Assembly: GCF_007644105.1 (NCBI RefSeq)
Contig: NZ_VFAC01000010.1
Span: forward strand, 1 to 64,000
Reading direction: 5' to 3'
Length of the DNA stretch: 64,000 nucleotides
DNA from: Elioraea rosea
GTDB taxonomy: Bacteria > Pseudomonadota > Alphaproteobacteria > Acetobacterales > Acetobacteraceae
Shown: positions 35,070 through 45,370 of the stretch, piece by piece
Numbering within the stretch: the stretch's first letter is position 1
How the letters are laid out: each line of letters opens with the position of its first letter
Translations under genes and position numbers: made by a program
Notes under the pieces: model-generated
The model's input: only the letters and a program-made list of their open reading frames with translations
Database searches by the model: none
What the model was told of the DNA's origin: nothing

Positions 35070-37031
35070 ATGCGCATGACGATCGGCCGGACCATCACCT
35101 CCGCGCAGGCCGCCCTGGCCCTCCTCATCGCTGCCTTCGCGGCTCTTTCCTTTGCCATGGCTGCGGGCAGCTCGGCGAGGCTGCATGCACTTTACGAGGA
35201 GCGGGTGGTGCCGCTCAGGCACCTCAAGACGATCTCGGACGCCTATGCCGTATTCGTGGTCGATGCCACGCACAAGGTGCGCCTCGGGGCCTGGCAGGCG
35301 GCCGAAGGCGCAGCGTCCATCCGCAAGGCCCAGTCCTCGATCGCGACGGCCTGGCGCGACTACACCGCCCGGCCGGTCGAGCCCGCCCGTCGCCCCTTCG
35401 TCGCCGGCGTGCAGCAGGGGTTCGCGGACGCCGATGCCCTGGCGCGGGATGCGCTTGCCGCTCTCGCCTCGGGCGATGCCGCTTCCCTCGATGCGCTGGT
35501 CCGCGAGCGCCTCTACCAGACGCTCGATCCGCTGACGGAAGCCATCGACGCGTTGATGGCCCACGAGGTGGCCGCCGCCGAGGCGGCCTTCGGCGAGGCC
35601 AAGGCAAGCGCGGCATTCTGGGGAAGCACCTTCGGTCTCCTCGGCATCCTCTCGCTTCTCGTCGTGCTCGCCACCGGCATCGTCATCCAGCGGCGCGCCC
35701 TCGGCCCACTCGCTGCACTGGCCGCCGCGACCCGGCAGATCGCCGCAGGAGCCTGGCGCACGGCCGTGCCCGCATCAGGCCGGCAGGACGAACTCGGCCA
35801 GATGGCCGATGCGGTCGCCACGCTGCGCGACGCCGGCGCGGAGGCGGAGCGGCTCCGCGGCGAGCATGAGCGGCTCAGGGTCGAGGCCGTCGAGGCCTGC
35901 CGGCTCGCGCTGCGCGACATGGCCGACAAGGTGGAGCAGGCGACCCACAGGACGCTGGAGGACACCCGCGACACGGCAGCACGGATCAGCGCCGATGCCG
36001 CATCCGTCGCCGGCGCGACGGAGCGGGTGGGCACGAGCGCGCAGGCCGTCGCCGCCGCGGCCCGGCATTCCCTCGCCTCGGCGGAGACGGTCGCCACGGC
36101 CGCGGAGGAGCTCACTACGAGCATCGACGAGATCGCCACGCGGGTGCGGCAGACCGCATCGACGGCCCAGCGCGCCGCCGGCGATGCCGAGCGCACGGAA
36201 AGGGCCGTCGCCGCGCTCTCCTCGGCCGTGACGAATGTCGGCGAGGTCGTGCGGCTGATCAGCGAGATCGCCGGGCAGACCAACCTTCTCGCGCTCAATG
36301 CCACGATCGAGGCCGCACGCGCGGGCGAGGCAGGCAAGGGGTTCGCCGTGGTCGCCGGCGAAGTGAAGAGCCTCGCCAACCAGACGGCGAAGGCGACCGA
36401 CGACATCGCCCAGCGCATCGCCGAGATCCGCCGCGAGACGGACGCCTCGATCGCCGCCGTACGCGCGATCATCGGCGGCGTGCGGGAGGTCGACCAGGTC
36501 GCGGCCACGATCAGCGCCGCGGTGGGGCAGCAGCTTGCCGCCACGCAGCAGATCGCACGCACGGTGGCGGAATCGGCCTCCGCCTCGCGCGAGGTGACGG
36601 ACCGGATCGGCGAGGTCTCCGTCACAGCGGTCGATGCCGGCGCGCAGGCGGCCGCCGTCGGTGCGTCGATCGCCTCTCTGGCCGCGTCGGTCGCCCAGCT
36701 CGGCAGCGACGTCACGCGCGTGGTCCGCACCTCCGTCAACGATGTCGATCGGCGGACCGGTGCGCGCATGCCGGTCGATGTCCCGGCGCGGTTCAAGCAT
36801 CGCGGCGGCACCGTCGCGCTTCATCTGCGCGACGTCGCGCCCGGCGGCTTCGCGGCGAGCTCGGCGGCGGATCTCGCAGACGGCGAGAGCGGAACGGTTG
36901 CCCTCGCGGGCGGTGCGACGGCGCGCTGCACGGTCGCCTCGCGCAGCGGCGACCGCTACGGCTTCCGCTTCGACGAACCCGCTCCCGGCTTCATCGAGGC
37001 GGCGCGCGCGGGCAGCCTGCAGGCGGCGTGA
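35070..37031 (+). CDS. Methyl-accepting chemotaxis protein with C-terminal PilZ domain
   Basis: A 653-residue transducer. A membrane helix at ~10-32, a ~150-residue periplasmic four-helix-bundle-like sensor, a second helix at ~183-207, HAMP to ~260, then the cytoplasmic methyl-accepting coiled coil. The signalling tip is intact ([26 protein letters not shown]). After about residue 560 comes a PilZ-like domain: RRTGAR supplies RxxxR, and LRDVAPGGF corresponds to D-x-S-x-x-G with Ala for Ser. PilZ domains bind cyclic di-GMP, so the receptor could couple chemotaxis to the second messenger; the Ala change may weaken binding. No che genes are adjacent. The RTX gene is divergent, 199 bases away. 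Confidence 0.88.
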   Translation: MRMTIGRTITSAQAALALLIAAFAALSFAMAAGSSARLHALYEERVVPLRHLKTISDAYAVFVVDATHKVRLGAWQAAEGAASIRKAQSSIATAWRDYTARPVEPARRPFVAGVQQGFADADALARDALAALASGDAASLDALVRERLYQTLDPLTEAIDALMAHEVAAAEAAFGEAKASAAFWGSTFGLLGILSLLVVLATGIVIQRRALGPLAALAAATRQIAAGAWRTAVPASGRQDELGQMADAVATLRDAGAEAERLRGEHERLRVEAVEACRLALRDMADKVEQATHRTLEDTRDTAARISADAASVAGATERVGTSAQAVAAAARHSLASAETVATAAEELTTSIDEIATRVRQTASTAQRAAGDAERTERAVAALSSAVTNVGEVVRLISEIAGQTNLLALNATIEAARAGEAGKGFAVVAGEVKSLANQTAKATDDIAQRIAEIRRETDASIAAVRAIIGGVREVDQVAATISAAVGQQLAATQQIARTVAESASASREVTDRIGEVSVTAVDAGAQAAAVGASIASLAASVAQLGSDVTRVVRTSVNDVDRRTGARMPVDVPARFKHRGGTVALHLRDVAPGGFAASSAADLADGESGTVALAGGATARCTVASRSGDRYGFRFDEPAPGFIEAARAGSLQAA

Positions 37032-37040
37032 CGTCGGGGC

Positions 37041-38033
37041 TCAGGCGAGGTCGAAATGGCAGGCGACCTCGCGGCCGGGCGCGATCATCCGCGGCATCGG
37101 CTTCTCCTCCCGGCAGCGCTGCGCGGCATGCGGGCAGCGTGGGTGGAAATGACAGCCCGGCGGCGGTGAGAGCGGCGAGGGGATCTCGCCGCGCACGGGG
37201 TGGAAGCCTGCGCGGCGGCGATCCAGCCTCGGTACGGCTTCGAGAAGCCCTTTCGAGTAGGGGTGTGCGGGCGCGGCGAACACAGCCTCGGCCGGGCCGA
37301 GCTCGACAATCCGGCCGAGATACATGATGGCCACGCGGTCGGCGAGGTGGCCGACAACGCCGAGATCGTGGCTGATGAACAGCCAGGACAGTCCGCGCCG
37401 CGTGCGCAGCTCGAGGAAGGTATTGAGCACCTGGGCCTGGATCGAGACATCGAGCGCAGCGACGGCCTCGTCGGCCACGACGAGGCGCGGGTCCATCGCC
37501 AGCGCCCGGGCGATACCGATGCGCGCGCGCTGCCCGCCGGAGAACTGGTGCGGGAAACGCTGGGCGTAGGAGGCATCGAGCCCGACATCGCGAAGCGTGG
37601 CGGCGACGCGCTCGCCCTTCTCCGACGCCGCCCAGAGCCCGTGCGCGAGCGGGCCCTCGGCGATCGCATCGCCGATCTTCATGCGCGGGTTAAGGCTCGC
37701 GAACGGGTCCTGGAACACCATCTGCACGGCCGTGGTCCGCTTGACCACGCGCCCGCCTGCTGCCTCGGCCACCAGCTCGGTGCCGAGGCGCGCAATGCCG
37801 TCCTCGGCAGCGAGCAGCCCCGCGGCGATGCGCCCGAGCGTGGACTTGCCGCAGCCGCTCTCGCCGACGAGGCCAAGCACCTCGCCCTCCGCAACGTCGA
37901 GCGACACGGAATCGACGGCGTGCACGGTGCGGGGCGGCGGCGCCCGTCCGAACAGGGCGAGAAGCCTCTCCTCCACCGTTGCCGGGCGCGAGAAGCGCTT
38001 CGAGATGCCCGCAAGGGTCAGAAGCGCGCTCAC
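37041..38033 (-). CDS. Peptide/nickel ABC transporter ATP-binding protein (DppF/OppF-like)
   Basis: A 330-residue ATPase of the oligopeptide importer family. Walker A is GESGCGKST, the signature FSGGQRARIGIARAL, Walker B LVVADEAVAALD and the C-terminal oligopeptide/dipeptide ABC domain contains the Cys-rich CHFHPRCPHAAQRC, an iron-sulfur-like motif seen in this family. The start is GTG at 38033, overlapping the permease stop by 4 bases (GTGA). Only one ATPase is present, while canonical systems have a DppD/DppF pair; this one may form a homodimer. Confidence 0.92.
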   Translation of the reverse strand: MSALLTLAGISKRFSRPATVEERLLALFGRAPPPRTVHAVDSVSLDVAEGEVLGLVGESGCGKSTLGRIAAGLLAAEDGIARLGTELVAEAAGGRVVKRTTAVQMVFQDPFASLNPRMKIGDAIAEGPLAHGLWAASEKGERVAATLRDVGLDASYAQRFPHQFSGGQRARIGIARALAMDPRLVVADEAVAALDVSIQAQVLNTFLELRTRRGLSWLFISHDLGVVGHLADRVAIMYLGRIVELGPAEAVFAAPAHPYSKGLLEAVPRLDRRRAGFHPVRGEIPSPLSPPPGCHFHPRCPHAAQRCREEKPMPRMIAPGREVACHFDLA

Positions 38034-38917
38034 CTCCTCAGCCTCGGGTTCAGCACGTCGCGCAGCCGGTCGCCGACGAGGTTGATCGAGACGATGACGA
38101 TGAGAAGCGCGATGCCGGGATAGACGCTGATCCAGTAGCGCCCCGAGAGCATGAACTGGAACCCGTTGGCGATCAGCGTGCCGAGAGAGGGCTCGGTGAC
38201 GGGAAGCCCGACGCCGAGGAAGGACAGCGTCGCCTCGATTGCGATCGCGTTCGCGACCTGGACCGTCGCGACCACGATCAGCGGCGGCAGGCAGTTCGGC
38301 AGGAGGTGGCGGAGCAGGATGCGCGCGGGCTTCAGCGGTATGCCCGAGGCCGCCTCGATGTACTCCTTCCGCCTCTCCGACAGCGCCGCGCCATGCACCG
38401 TGCGCGCGAAATATGCGTACTGCGCCGCGACGAGCGCGGTGACGACCTGCGCGAGTCCCTGCCCGAGCGAGGCGACGAGCACGAGAGCCAGCAGGATTGC
38501 GGGGAAGGAGAGCTGTAGGTCGACAATGCGCATCAGGAGCATTTCGATGCGCCCGCCGAAGAAGGCGGCAGCGAGGCCGAGCGTCGTGCCGAGAAGGAGC
38601 GCGGCCGCCCCCGCCGCGACGCCGACGAAGAGGCTCGTGCGCAGCCCCCAGAGGATCGCGGAGAACACGTCCCTCCCCGCTGCATCGGTGCCGAGCCAGT
38701 GCGCGTAGCCGCCGGTGCCGACCGTGCCCGGCGGCAGGCGCGCATCCATCAGCGCGAGGCCGGCCTGGTCGTACGGGTTCTGCGGCGTGAGCCAGGGCGC
38801 GAACACCGCGGCGAGCACGGCGAGCGCGAACACGACGAGGCCGAACACGGCCACGCGGCTCTCGGCGAACTCTGCCCAGAACAGCGCCGCGGGGCGTTCC
38901 GCCTTTGCTGCACTCAT
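38030..38917 (-). CDS. Peptide ABC transporter permease (DppC-like)
   Basis: A 295-residue inner-membrane permease with an N-terminal extension helix (VFGLVVFALAVLAAVFAP) and the DppC-type domain. The EAA loop, which contacts the ATPase, is EAASGIPLKPARILLRHLLPN, and GTDAAGRDVFSAILWG is a conserved DppC segment. It starts with ATG at 38917, overlapping the upstream DppB-like stop by 4 bases (ATGA), and is followed by the overlapping ATPase gene. Confidence 0.93.
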   Translation of the reverse strand: MSAAKAERPAALFWAEFAESRVAVFGLVVFALAVLAAVFAPWLTPQNPYDQAGLALMDARLPPGTVGTGGYAHWLGTDAAGRDVFSAILWGLRTSLFVGVAAGAAALLLGTTLGLAAAFFGGRIEMLLMRIVDLQLSFPAILLALVLVASLGQGLAQVVTALVAAQYAYFARTVHGAALSERRKEYIEAASGIPLKPARILLRHLLPNCLPPLIVVATVQVANAIAIEATLSFLGVGLPVTEPSLGTLIANGFQFMLSGRYWISVYPGIALLIVIVSINLVGDRLRDVLNPRLRR

Positions 38918-39885
38918 CGCGACCCGAGCCTCACCCGCGGGTCGAGCGTGGCGTAGGCGATGTCGACGCAGAAATTGATCAGCACGAACATCGCGACGAC
39001 CAGCATGAGGTAGGCGACCATCACCGGCCGGTCGAGCGTCAGGATGCTGTCGATGATCAGCTTGCCCATGCCGGGCCAGGAGAAGATCGTCTCCGTCACC
39101 ACCGCGAAGGCGACGACGGAGCCGAACTCGAGCCCGAGCACGGTCACGATGGGGATGAGGATGTTGCGGAACGCGTGCACGCCGACCACGCGGGCGCGCG
39201 ACAGACCCTTGGCGCGGGCGTAGCGCACGTAGTCGGCCAGCATCGTCTCGCGCATGCCCGCCCGTGTCAGCCGGATGATCAGCGAGAGCTTGAACAGCGC
39301 GAGGTTGAGCGCGGGCAGGACGAGATGGGCAAGCCCGTCGATGGTGAGGAACGACCACTCGATGCCGGCGATCACGACCGTCTCGCCGCGGCCGCCCGAG
39401 GGAAGCCAGCCGAGCTCGACCGAGAAGATCAGGATCAGCATGAGCCCGACCCAGAAGGTCGGCAGGGAGAAGCCGAGGATGGAGCCGGCCATGATCGCCC
39501 GGCTCGAGGGCGCCTCGGGGCGCAGGCCCGCGAGCATGCCGAGCGGGATGCCGAGCAGGATCGCGATCAGCATCGCCGACAGGGCGAGCTCGAGCGTCGC
39601 GGGAAGTTTCGAGAGGATGAGCGGCAGGGCGGGGATGTTGAACACGAAGGAGGTGCCGAAATCGCCCGAGACAAGGCTTGAGGCGAAGCGCCAGTACTGT
39701 TCCCAGAACGGCCGGTCGAGCCCGTAGCGGGCGATCGTCTCGGCCCGTGTCACCTGGTCTGCTGCGGGGTTGATCAGCACGTCGATCGGGTTGCCGATTG
39801 CGTAGACGCCGGCGAAGACGATGACGGACATCGCAGCGAGCACGACCACCGCCGAGAGAAGGCGCTGGAGAAGGAAGCCGAGCAT
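38914..39885 (-). CDS. Peptide ABC transporter permease (DppB-like)
   Basis: A 323-residue inner-membrane permease. The first helix (LGFLLQRLLSAVVVLAAMSVIVF) and the following YGLDRPFWEQYWRF are characteristic of DppB/OppB. The EAA loop is YARAKGLSRARVVGVHAFRNILIP. It is the first gene of the minus-strand B-C-F cluster; no periplasmic receptor gene lies in the cluster. A 97-base divergent region separates it from the lactate-permease-family gene. Confidence 0.93.
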   Translation of the reverse strand: MLGFLLQRLLSAVVVLAAMSVIVFAGVYAIGNPIDVLINPAADQVTRAETIARYGLDRPFWEQYWRFASSLVSGDFGTSFVFNIPALPLILSKLPATLELALSAMLIAILLGIPLGMLAGLRPEAPSSRAIMAGSILGFSLPTFWVGLMLILIFSVELGWLPSGGRGETVVIAGIEWSFLTIDGLAHLVLPALNLALFKLSLIIRLTRAGMRETMLADYVRYARAKGLSRARVVGVHAFRNILIPIVTVLGLEFGSVVAFAVVTETIFSWPGMGKLIIDSILTLDRPVMVAYLMLVVAMFVLINFCVDIAYATLDPRVRLGSR

Positions 39886-39982
39886 CAGGGCGCGGTGGCG
39901 GGGCGTGTCATGCCCTGCCGTCATACCGGCAGGCGGGCGGCCTGTCATCGCGCATCCTGCCGCTCCTTGGCAGGATCGGGCG

Positions 39983-41410
39983 ATGCTGCTCGTGCTGCAG
40001 GCCGCACCGCTCGTCGTTCTCATCATCGTGCTCGCACGCGGGCGCGGCGGGCCGCTCGCGCCGGTTGCCGCCGCGCTGGCGCTTGCGGTCCCCGCCGCGG
40101 CGGTATCCCTTCCCGCTGGCACGGCACTGCTTCCCTTCCTCGGCATCGAGGCGCTGCGCGGCGCCTGGCTTGCCCTCGCGCCGGCAGCGATCACCGCAGG
40201 CGGGCTCGTGTTCCACGAGGCGGTGTCGACGGCCGATGGTGCGAGGGCCGAGGACGGCCCGCGAAGCCATGCGCGCCTCTTTACCGCCGTGTTCCTGCTC
40301 GGGCCGTTCTTCGAGACGGTGACGGGCTTCGGCATCGGCGTCGTGTTCGCGCTCTCTGCGATGCGCCGCCTCGACGTGCCGCCCCCCGCTGCTGCAGCGC
40401 TCGCGCTGCTGTCACAGGTGCTGATCCCCTGGGGCGCGCTCGGGCCAGGCACGCTTCTCGGAGCCGCTCTTGCCGGCGTCGACCTCCGCGCCTTCGGGGC
40501 GTGGACGTCAGCGGCGAGCGCGCTGTGGCTTCTTCTCCTGCTCCCCTTGTTCTGGCGTCTCGCCGCCGAGGCGGGGCTTGGCGGGACTGCGCGGGAGCGG
40601 CTGGCCGATGCGGCGACGATGGCGGTGCTCGCCGCCCTTCTCATAGGCGCGAACCTCGTCGCCACGGTCGAGATCGCCGGCCTCGTCGCTCTGTCGCCGC
40701 CGCTTCTCGCGCGGCTCTGGGCCGAGCAGGGCGGGGCTGATGCCCGCGCACGCCGCGCCGCCCTGCCCTATGTCGCGCTTGCCCTTCTGCTGCTCGCCAC
40801 GCGGCTGGTGCCGCCGCTTTCGGCAGCGCTCACAGGGGTGGCCGTGCTCCGGCCCTTTCCGGAGCTTCCGGGCATCGCGCTGCTGCACCACCCGGCGACC
40901 ATGATGCTTGCCGTTTCCCTCTCCGTGCTCGCGCGGCGGCCGGAACCGGGCCAGGCGCTGGCGCGCGCGGCGGCGCGGGCGCGGATGCCGGTTCTGCTGA
41001 TGCTGCTCTATGTCGTGTTCGCGCGCTGGCTCGGGGCGTCCGGCGCGGCCGCCTCGCTTGCCAGGGCGCTCGCGGATGCGGCCGGGCCGTCGGTCCTGCC
41101 CTTCGTCACGCCGGTGCTCGGCGCCGCGGGCGGGTTCTTCACCGGCACCAACGTCGCCTCCAACAGCATCCTGATGCCGATCCAGGCCGCGCTTGCGGGA
41201 AGCCAGGGCTTCCCCCACGCCTTCCTGCCCGCGCTGCAGAACTTCGCCGGCAGCGCGCTCTGCATCCTCGCGCCGATGCGGATTGCGGCCACGGCGGCAC
41301 TTGCCGCCGACGGCACGACAGAACAGGCGCTCTACCGGCGGCTGTGGTGGACAGGGGCGGCCGCCCTCGCCTCGGCCGGGTTCTGGGTGGCGGTGCTCAA
41401 GGGCGCTTGA
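39983..41410 (+). CDS. L-lactate permease (LldP/LctP) family transporter
   Basis: A 475-residue integral membrane protein with about 12 hydrophobic segments. Diagnostic blocks of the lactate permease family are GPFFETVTGFGIG, IPWGALGPGT and FFTGTNVASNSI. The family transports L-lactate and glycolate with protons. The protein is somewhat shorter than E. coli LldP (about 550). No lactate dehydrogenase gene is adjacent. ATG 39983 precedes the first helix directly. Confidence 0.88.
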   Translation: MLLVLQAAPLVVLIIVLARGRGGPLAPVAAALALAVPAAAVSLPAGTALLPFLGIEALRGAWLALAPAAITAGGLVFHEAVSTADGARAEDGPRSHARLFTAVFLLGPFFETVTGFGIGVVFALSAMRRLDVPPPAAAALALLSQVLIPWGALGPGTLLGAALAGVDLRAFGAWTSAASALWLLLLLPLFWRLAAEAGLGGTARERLADAATMAVLAALLIGANLVATVEIAGLVALSPPLLARLWAEQGGADARARRAALPYVALALLLLATRLVPPLSAALTGVAVLRPFPELPGIALLHHPATMMLAVSLSVLARRPEPGQALARAAARARMPVLLMLLYVVFARWLGASGAAASLARALADAAGPSVLPFVTPVLGAAGGFFTGTNVASNSILMPIQAALAGSQGFPHAFLPALQNFAGSALCILAPMRIAATAALAADGTTEQALYRRLWWTGAAALASAGFWVAVLKGA

Positions 41411-41515
41411 GGCGCCGCGGCGGCGCGTTGCCCCGGCCTTCCGGCTCGCTTATGGTCCCGCCTCCGCCGGGCTTCCCGGCCCAATCACGTGCCCACCAAA
41501 GGGGAGGACATCCGT

Positions 41516-42496
41516 ATGCGCGCCACGCGCCGCCTTCTGCTCGCCGGCCTCGCCGCCATCGCGCCCGCCGCGATCGCGCCGGCCCTTGCGCAGACGAACG
41601 TGACGATCACCCACCCGCTGCCACTCGCGAGCCATTACGGCGCCGGCAGCCAGGCCTTCAAGGAAGCGGTGGAGCGGCTCTCGAACGGCCGCTACCGCGT
41701 CACGATCCAGCGCAACGACAACGAGCGCGAGGGCATCGAGGCGACGCAGATCGGCACGCAGGAATTCACCATCACTTCGACCGGTCCCGTCGGAAACTTC
41801 GTCCCCGAGGTTCTGGTTCTCGACATCCCCTTCCTGTTCCGTGACTACGCGCATGCCCGCGGCGTTCTCGACAGCCAGATCGGGCAGGAGATCCTTGCCA
41901 AGTTCAACGCACGCGGCCTCGTCGGCGTGGCGTGGATGGAGAACGGCTTCCGCAACCTGACGAACAGCCGCCGCGAGGTGAACGCACCGGACGACGTGAA
42001 GGGGCTGAAGGTGCGCACCATGGAGAACCAGGTGCACATGCGCGCTTTCACCACGCTCGGCGCGCTGCCCACTCCGATGGCCTTCTCCGAGCTCGTTCCG
42101 GCGCTGCAGCAGGGCACGGTGGACGGGCAGGAGAACCCGATCCCGGTGATCGTGGCCAACAACCTCAACCAGGTTCAGCGCTACCTGTCGCTGACGCGCC
42201 ACGTCTACTCGCCCGCGGTGCTCATCGGCAATCCGGGCTTCCTCGGCGGGCTCAACGCGGCCGACCGGGCGATCTTCATGCAGGCCGCCAAGGCGGCGGT
42301 GGACGCGAACCGCAACAAGGTCTCGGAGGACGAGCAGACCGGCGTGGCCGAGCTCCGCCGCCGCGGCATGACGGTGCGCGAGAACGTGGATACGGCCGCC
42401 TTCCAGGCCGCTCTGGCGCCAGCCTTCCAGGCCTACTCGCAGCAGTTCGGCGCCGCGAACATCGACCGCATCCGCAACTGGCGCCCCGGTTCGTGA
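41516..42496 (+). CDS. dctP: TRAP transporter substrate-binding protein (DctP family)
   Basis: A 326-residue periplasmic TRAP receptor with signal peptide (RRLLLAGLAAIAPAAIAPALAQ). Conserved parts include VLDIPFLFRDYAHA, the carboxylate-binding Arg region LKVRTMENQVH, and the hinge block GALPTPMAFSELVPALQQGTVDGQENP. It binds a carboxylic acid; the exact ligand is unknown. GGGGAGG lies 9 bases before ATG 41516. Its stop overlaps the GTG of the small membrane subunit gene, so the three TRAP genes form one operon. Confidence 0.95.
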   Translation: MRATRRLLLAGLAAIAPAAIAPALAQTNVTITHPLPLASHYGAGSQAFKEAVERLSNGRYRVTIQRNDNEREGIEATQIGTQEFTITSTGPVGNFVPEVLVLDIPFLFRDYAHARGVLDSQIGQEILAKFNARGLVGVAWMENGFRNLTNSRREVNAPDDVKGLKVRTMENQVHMRAFTTLGALPTPMAFSELVPALQQGTVDGQENPIPVIVANNLNQVQRYLSLTRHVYSPAVLIGNPGFLGGLNAADRAIFMQAAKAAVDANRNKVSEDEQTGVAELRRRGMTVRENVDTAAFQAALAPAFQAYSQQFGAANIDRIRNWRPGS

Positions 42497-43005
42497 CACG
42501 GGGCCTCGCCCGCGCGGTCCTCGGCATCGACCGCATCACGACGCAGGCGGCCCTCTTGGCCGCCTGTTTCGCGCTCGCGGTCGCCGTTACCGCAGGGGCG
42601 TGGCAGGTGTTCACGCGTTTCCTTCTCGAGGCGCCCTCGCCCTGGTCGGAGGCGCTGGTGCGGCAGGCGCTCGTCTGGATGGTTCTGCTCGGCGTCGCCG
42701 GCGCGATCCGCCAGGGCTCGCTGGTCGCGATCGACGTCGCGCGCATGGCGCTGAAGGGCCGGGCGAGGCTCGTGCTCGACATCATCATCTTCGCCGCCAT
42801 CGTGCTTCTGTTCGCGGTGCTGTTCTGGTTCGGCTGGGAAATGGCCAGGCGCGTCCGCTTCCAGTCGATCGCCGGGCTCGAGGTGTCGATCGCCTGGGGC
42901 TATGCGGCGATTCCCGTCGGCTCGGTCTTCGCCATCATCGGCGCGCTCGCCGCGCTGGTCGATCGGAGCCCCGGGAAGGACCACGCCACCGAAGGCCAGG
43001 TGTAG
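42493..43005 (+). CDS. dctQ: TRAP transporter small permease (DctQ)
   Basis: A 170-residue four-helix membrane subunit. Features are AWQVFTRFLLEAPSPWSEALVRQALVWMVLLG, typical of DctQ, and a final helix AIPVGSVFAIIGALAALV. The GTG start at 42493 overlaps the dctP stop (GTGA). The large permease gene begins 15 bases after its stop. Confidence 0.93.
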   Translation: MTRGLARAVLGIDRITTQAALLAACFALAVAVTAGAWQVFTRFLLEAPSPWSEALVRQALVWMVLLGVAGAIRQGSLVAIDVARMALKGRARLVLDIIIFAAIVLLFAVLFWFGWEMARRVRFQSIAGLEVSIAWGYAAIPVGSVFAIIGALAALVDRSPGKDHATEGQV

Positions 43006-43020
43006 GGAGAGGCACGCGCC

Positions 43021-44298
43021 ATGGCCGGCACCATGCTCGCGGTGATGCTCGGGCTCTTCGCCCTGTCGGTGCCCGTCGCCGTCGCGATCGGGCTTGCCGC
43101 CATCCTCGGGATCGTCGAGTTCACCCGCTTCCCGCTGATCGTCGCCGCGCAGCAGATCTACGTCGCGCTCGACCGGTTCCCGCTCGCCGCCATCCCGTTC
43201 TTCATCCTCGCCGGCAACCTGATGGAGATCGGCGGGATTTCGCGGAGGCTCGTGAACTTCGCCCGCGCGCTCGTCGGCGGCGTGCAGGGCGGCCTTGCCG
43301 TCACCTGCGTGCTCACCTGCATGATCTTCGCGGCGATCAGCGGATCCTCGGTCGCCACCACCTTCGCCATCGGCGCGATCATGGTACCGGCGCTGAAGCG
43401 GCTCGGCTATCCGGCCGCCTTCGCAGGCTCGCTTCAGGCCTCGGCCGCGGAGCTCGGCGTCGTCATCCCGCCCTCGATCCCGATGATCCTCTACGGCGTC
43501 GCGACGCAGACCTCGATCCCCGAGCTGTTCATCGCCGGGTTCGGGCCCGGGCTGCTGATCGGCGCGGTGCTCTCCATCACCGTGCTCGTCTGGTGCCGGA
43601 TCAATGGCTGGGGCAAGCGTGACGGCGAAGGGCGCGACACCGTGCCGCACGCGACGAAGGACGCGTTCTGGGCGCTGCTCATGCCGGTCATCGTGCTGGG
43701 CGGCATCTATGGCGGCATCACGACGCCGACCGAGGCCTCGGTGATCGCCGTCCTCTACGCCCTTATCGTCGGTCTCGTGATCCACCGCGAGCTGGGCTTC
43801 CGTGACCTCTGGCCGATCTTCCGGCGCTCCGTCGTCACCTCCTCGGTGATCATGTTCATCATCGCCACGGCGGGGCTGTTCTCCTGGCTGCTGAACCGCC
43901 AGGGCGTGCCGGACATGATGGCAGAGTGGCTGGTCTCGGTGTTCGGCTCCCCCGCACTCTACCTGCTCGGCGTCAACCTCTTCCTGTTCGTCGTCGGCAT
44001 GTTCATCGAGACCTCGGCCTCGATCATCGTGCTCGGGCCGATCCTCGCGCCCGCGGCGATCAAGTTCGGCATCGACCCGGTGCATTTCGGCACGATCATG
44101 GTGGTGAACCTCGCGCTGGGCATGGTCACGCCGCCCTTCGGCGTGAACCTCTTCGCCGCCGCGCAGGTGGCGGAGACGGGGGTCGATCGCATGATGCGGT
44201 ATCTGCCCGTCTTCATCGCCGTGATCGTCGCCTGCCTGATGATCATCAGCTACGTGCCGGGCATCACGCTGTTCCTGCGCGACATCGTCTATCGCTGA
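43021..44298 (+). CDS. dctM: TRAP transporter large permease (DctM)
   Basis: A 425-residue integral membrane subunit, the Na+-coupled transport channel of the TRAP system. Family blocks are IPFFILAGNLMEIGGISRRL, ISGSSVATTFAIG, ELGVVIPPSIPMILYG and GMVTPPFGVNLF. About 12 membrane segments are visible. It completes the dctPQM operon and converges on an ABC ATPase gene 16 bases downstream on the other strand. Confidence 0.95.
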   Translation: MAGTMLAVMLGLFALSVPVAVAIGLAAILGIVEFTRFPLIVAAQQIYVALDRFPLAAIPFFILAGNLMEIGGISRRLVNFARALVGGVQGGLAVTCVLTCMIFAAISGSSVATTFAIGAIMVPALKRLGYPAAFAGSLQASAAELGVVIPPSIPMILYGVATQTSIPELFIAGFGPGLLIGAVLSITVLVWCRINGWGKRDGEGRDTVPHATKDAFWALLMPVIVLGGIYGGITTPTEASVIAVLYALIVGLVIHRELGFRDLWPIFRRSVVTSSVIMFIIATAGLFSWLLNRQGVPDMMAEWLVSVFGSPALYLLGVNLFLFVVGMFIETSASIIVLGPILAPAAIKFGIDPVHFGTIMVVNLALGMVTPPFGVNLFAAAQVAETGVDRMMRYLPVFIAVIVACLMIISYVPGITLFLRDIVYR

Positions 44299-44314
44299 GC
44301 GGGCCTGCCGGCCG

Positions 44315-45366
<1,052 letters not shown>

Positions 45367-45370
<4 letters not shown>

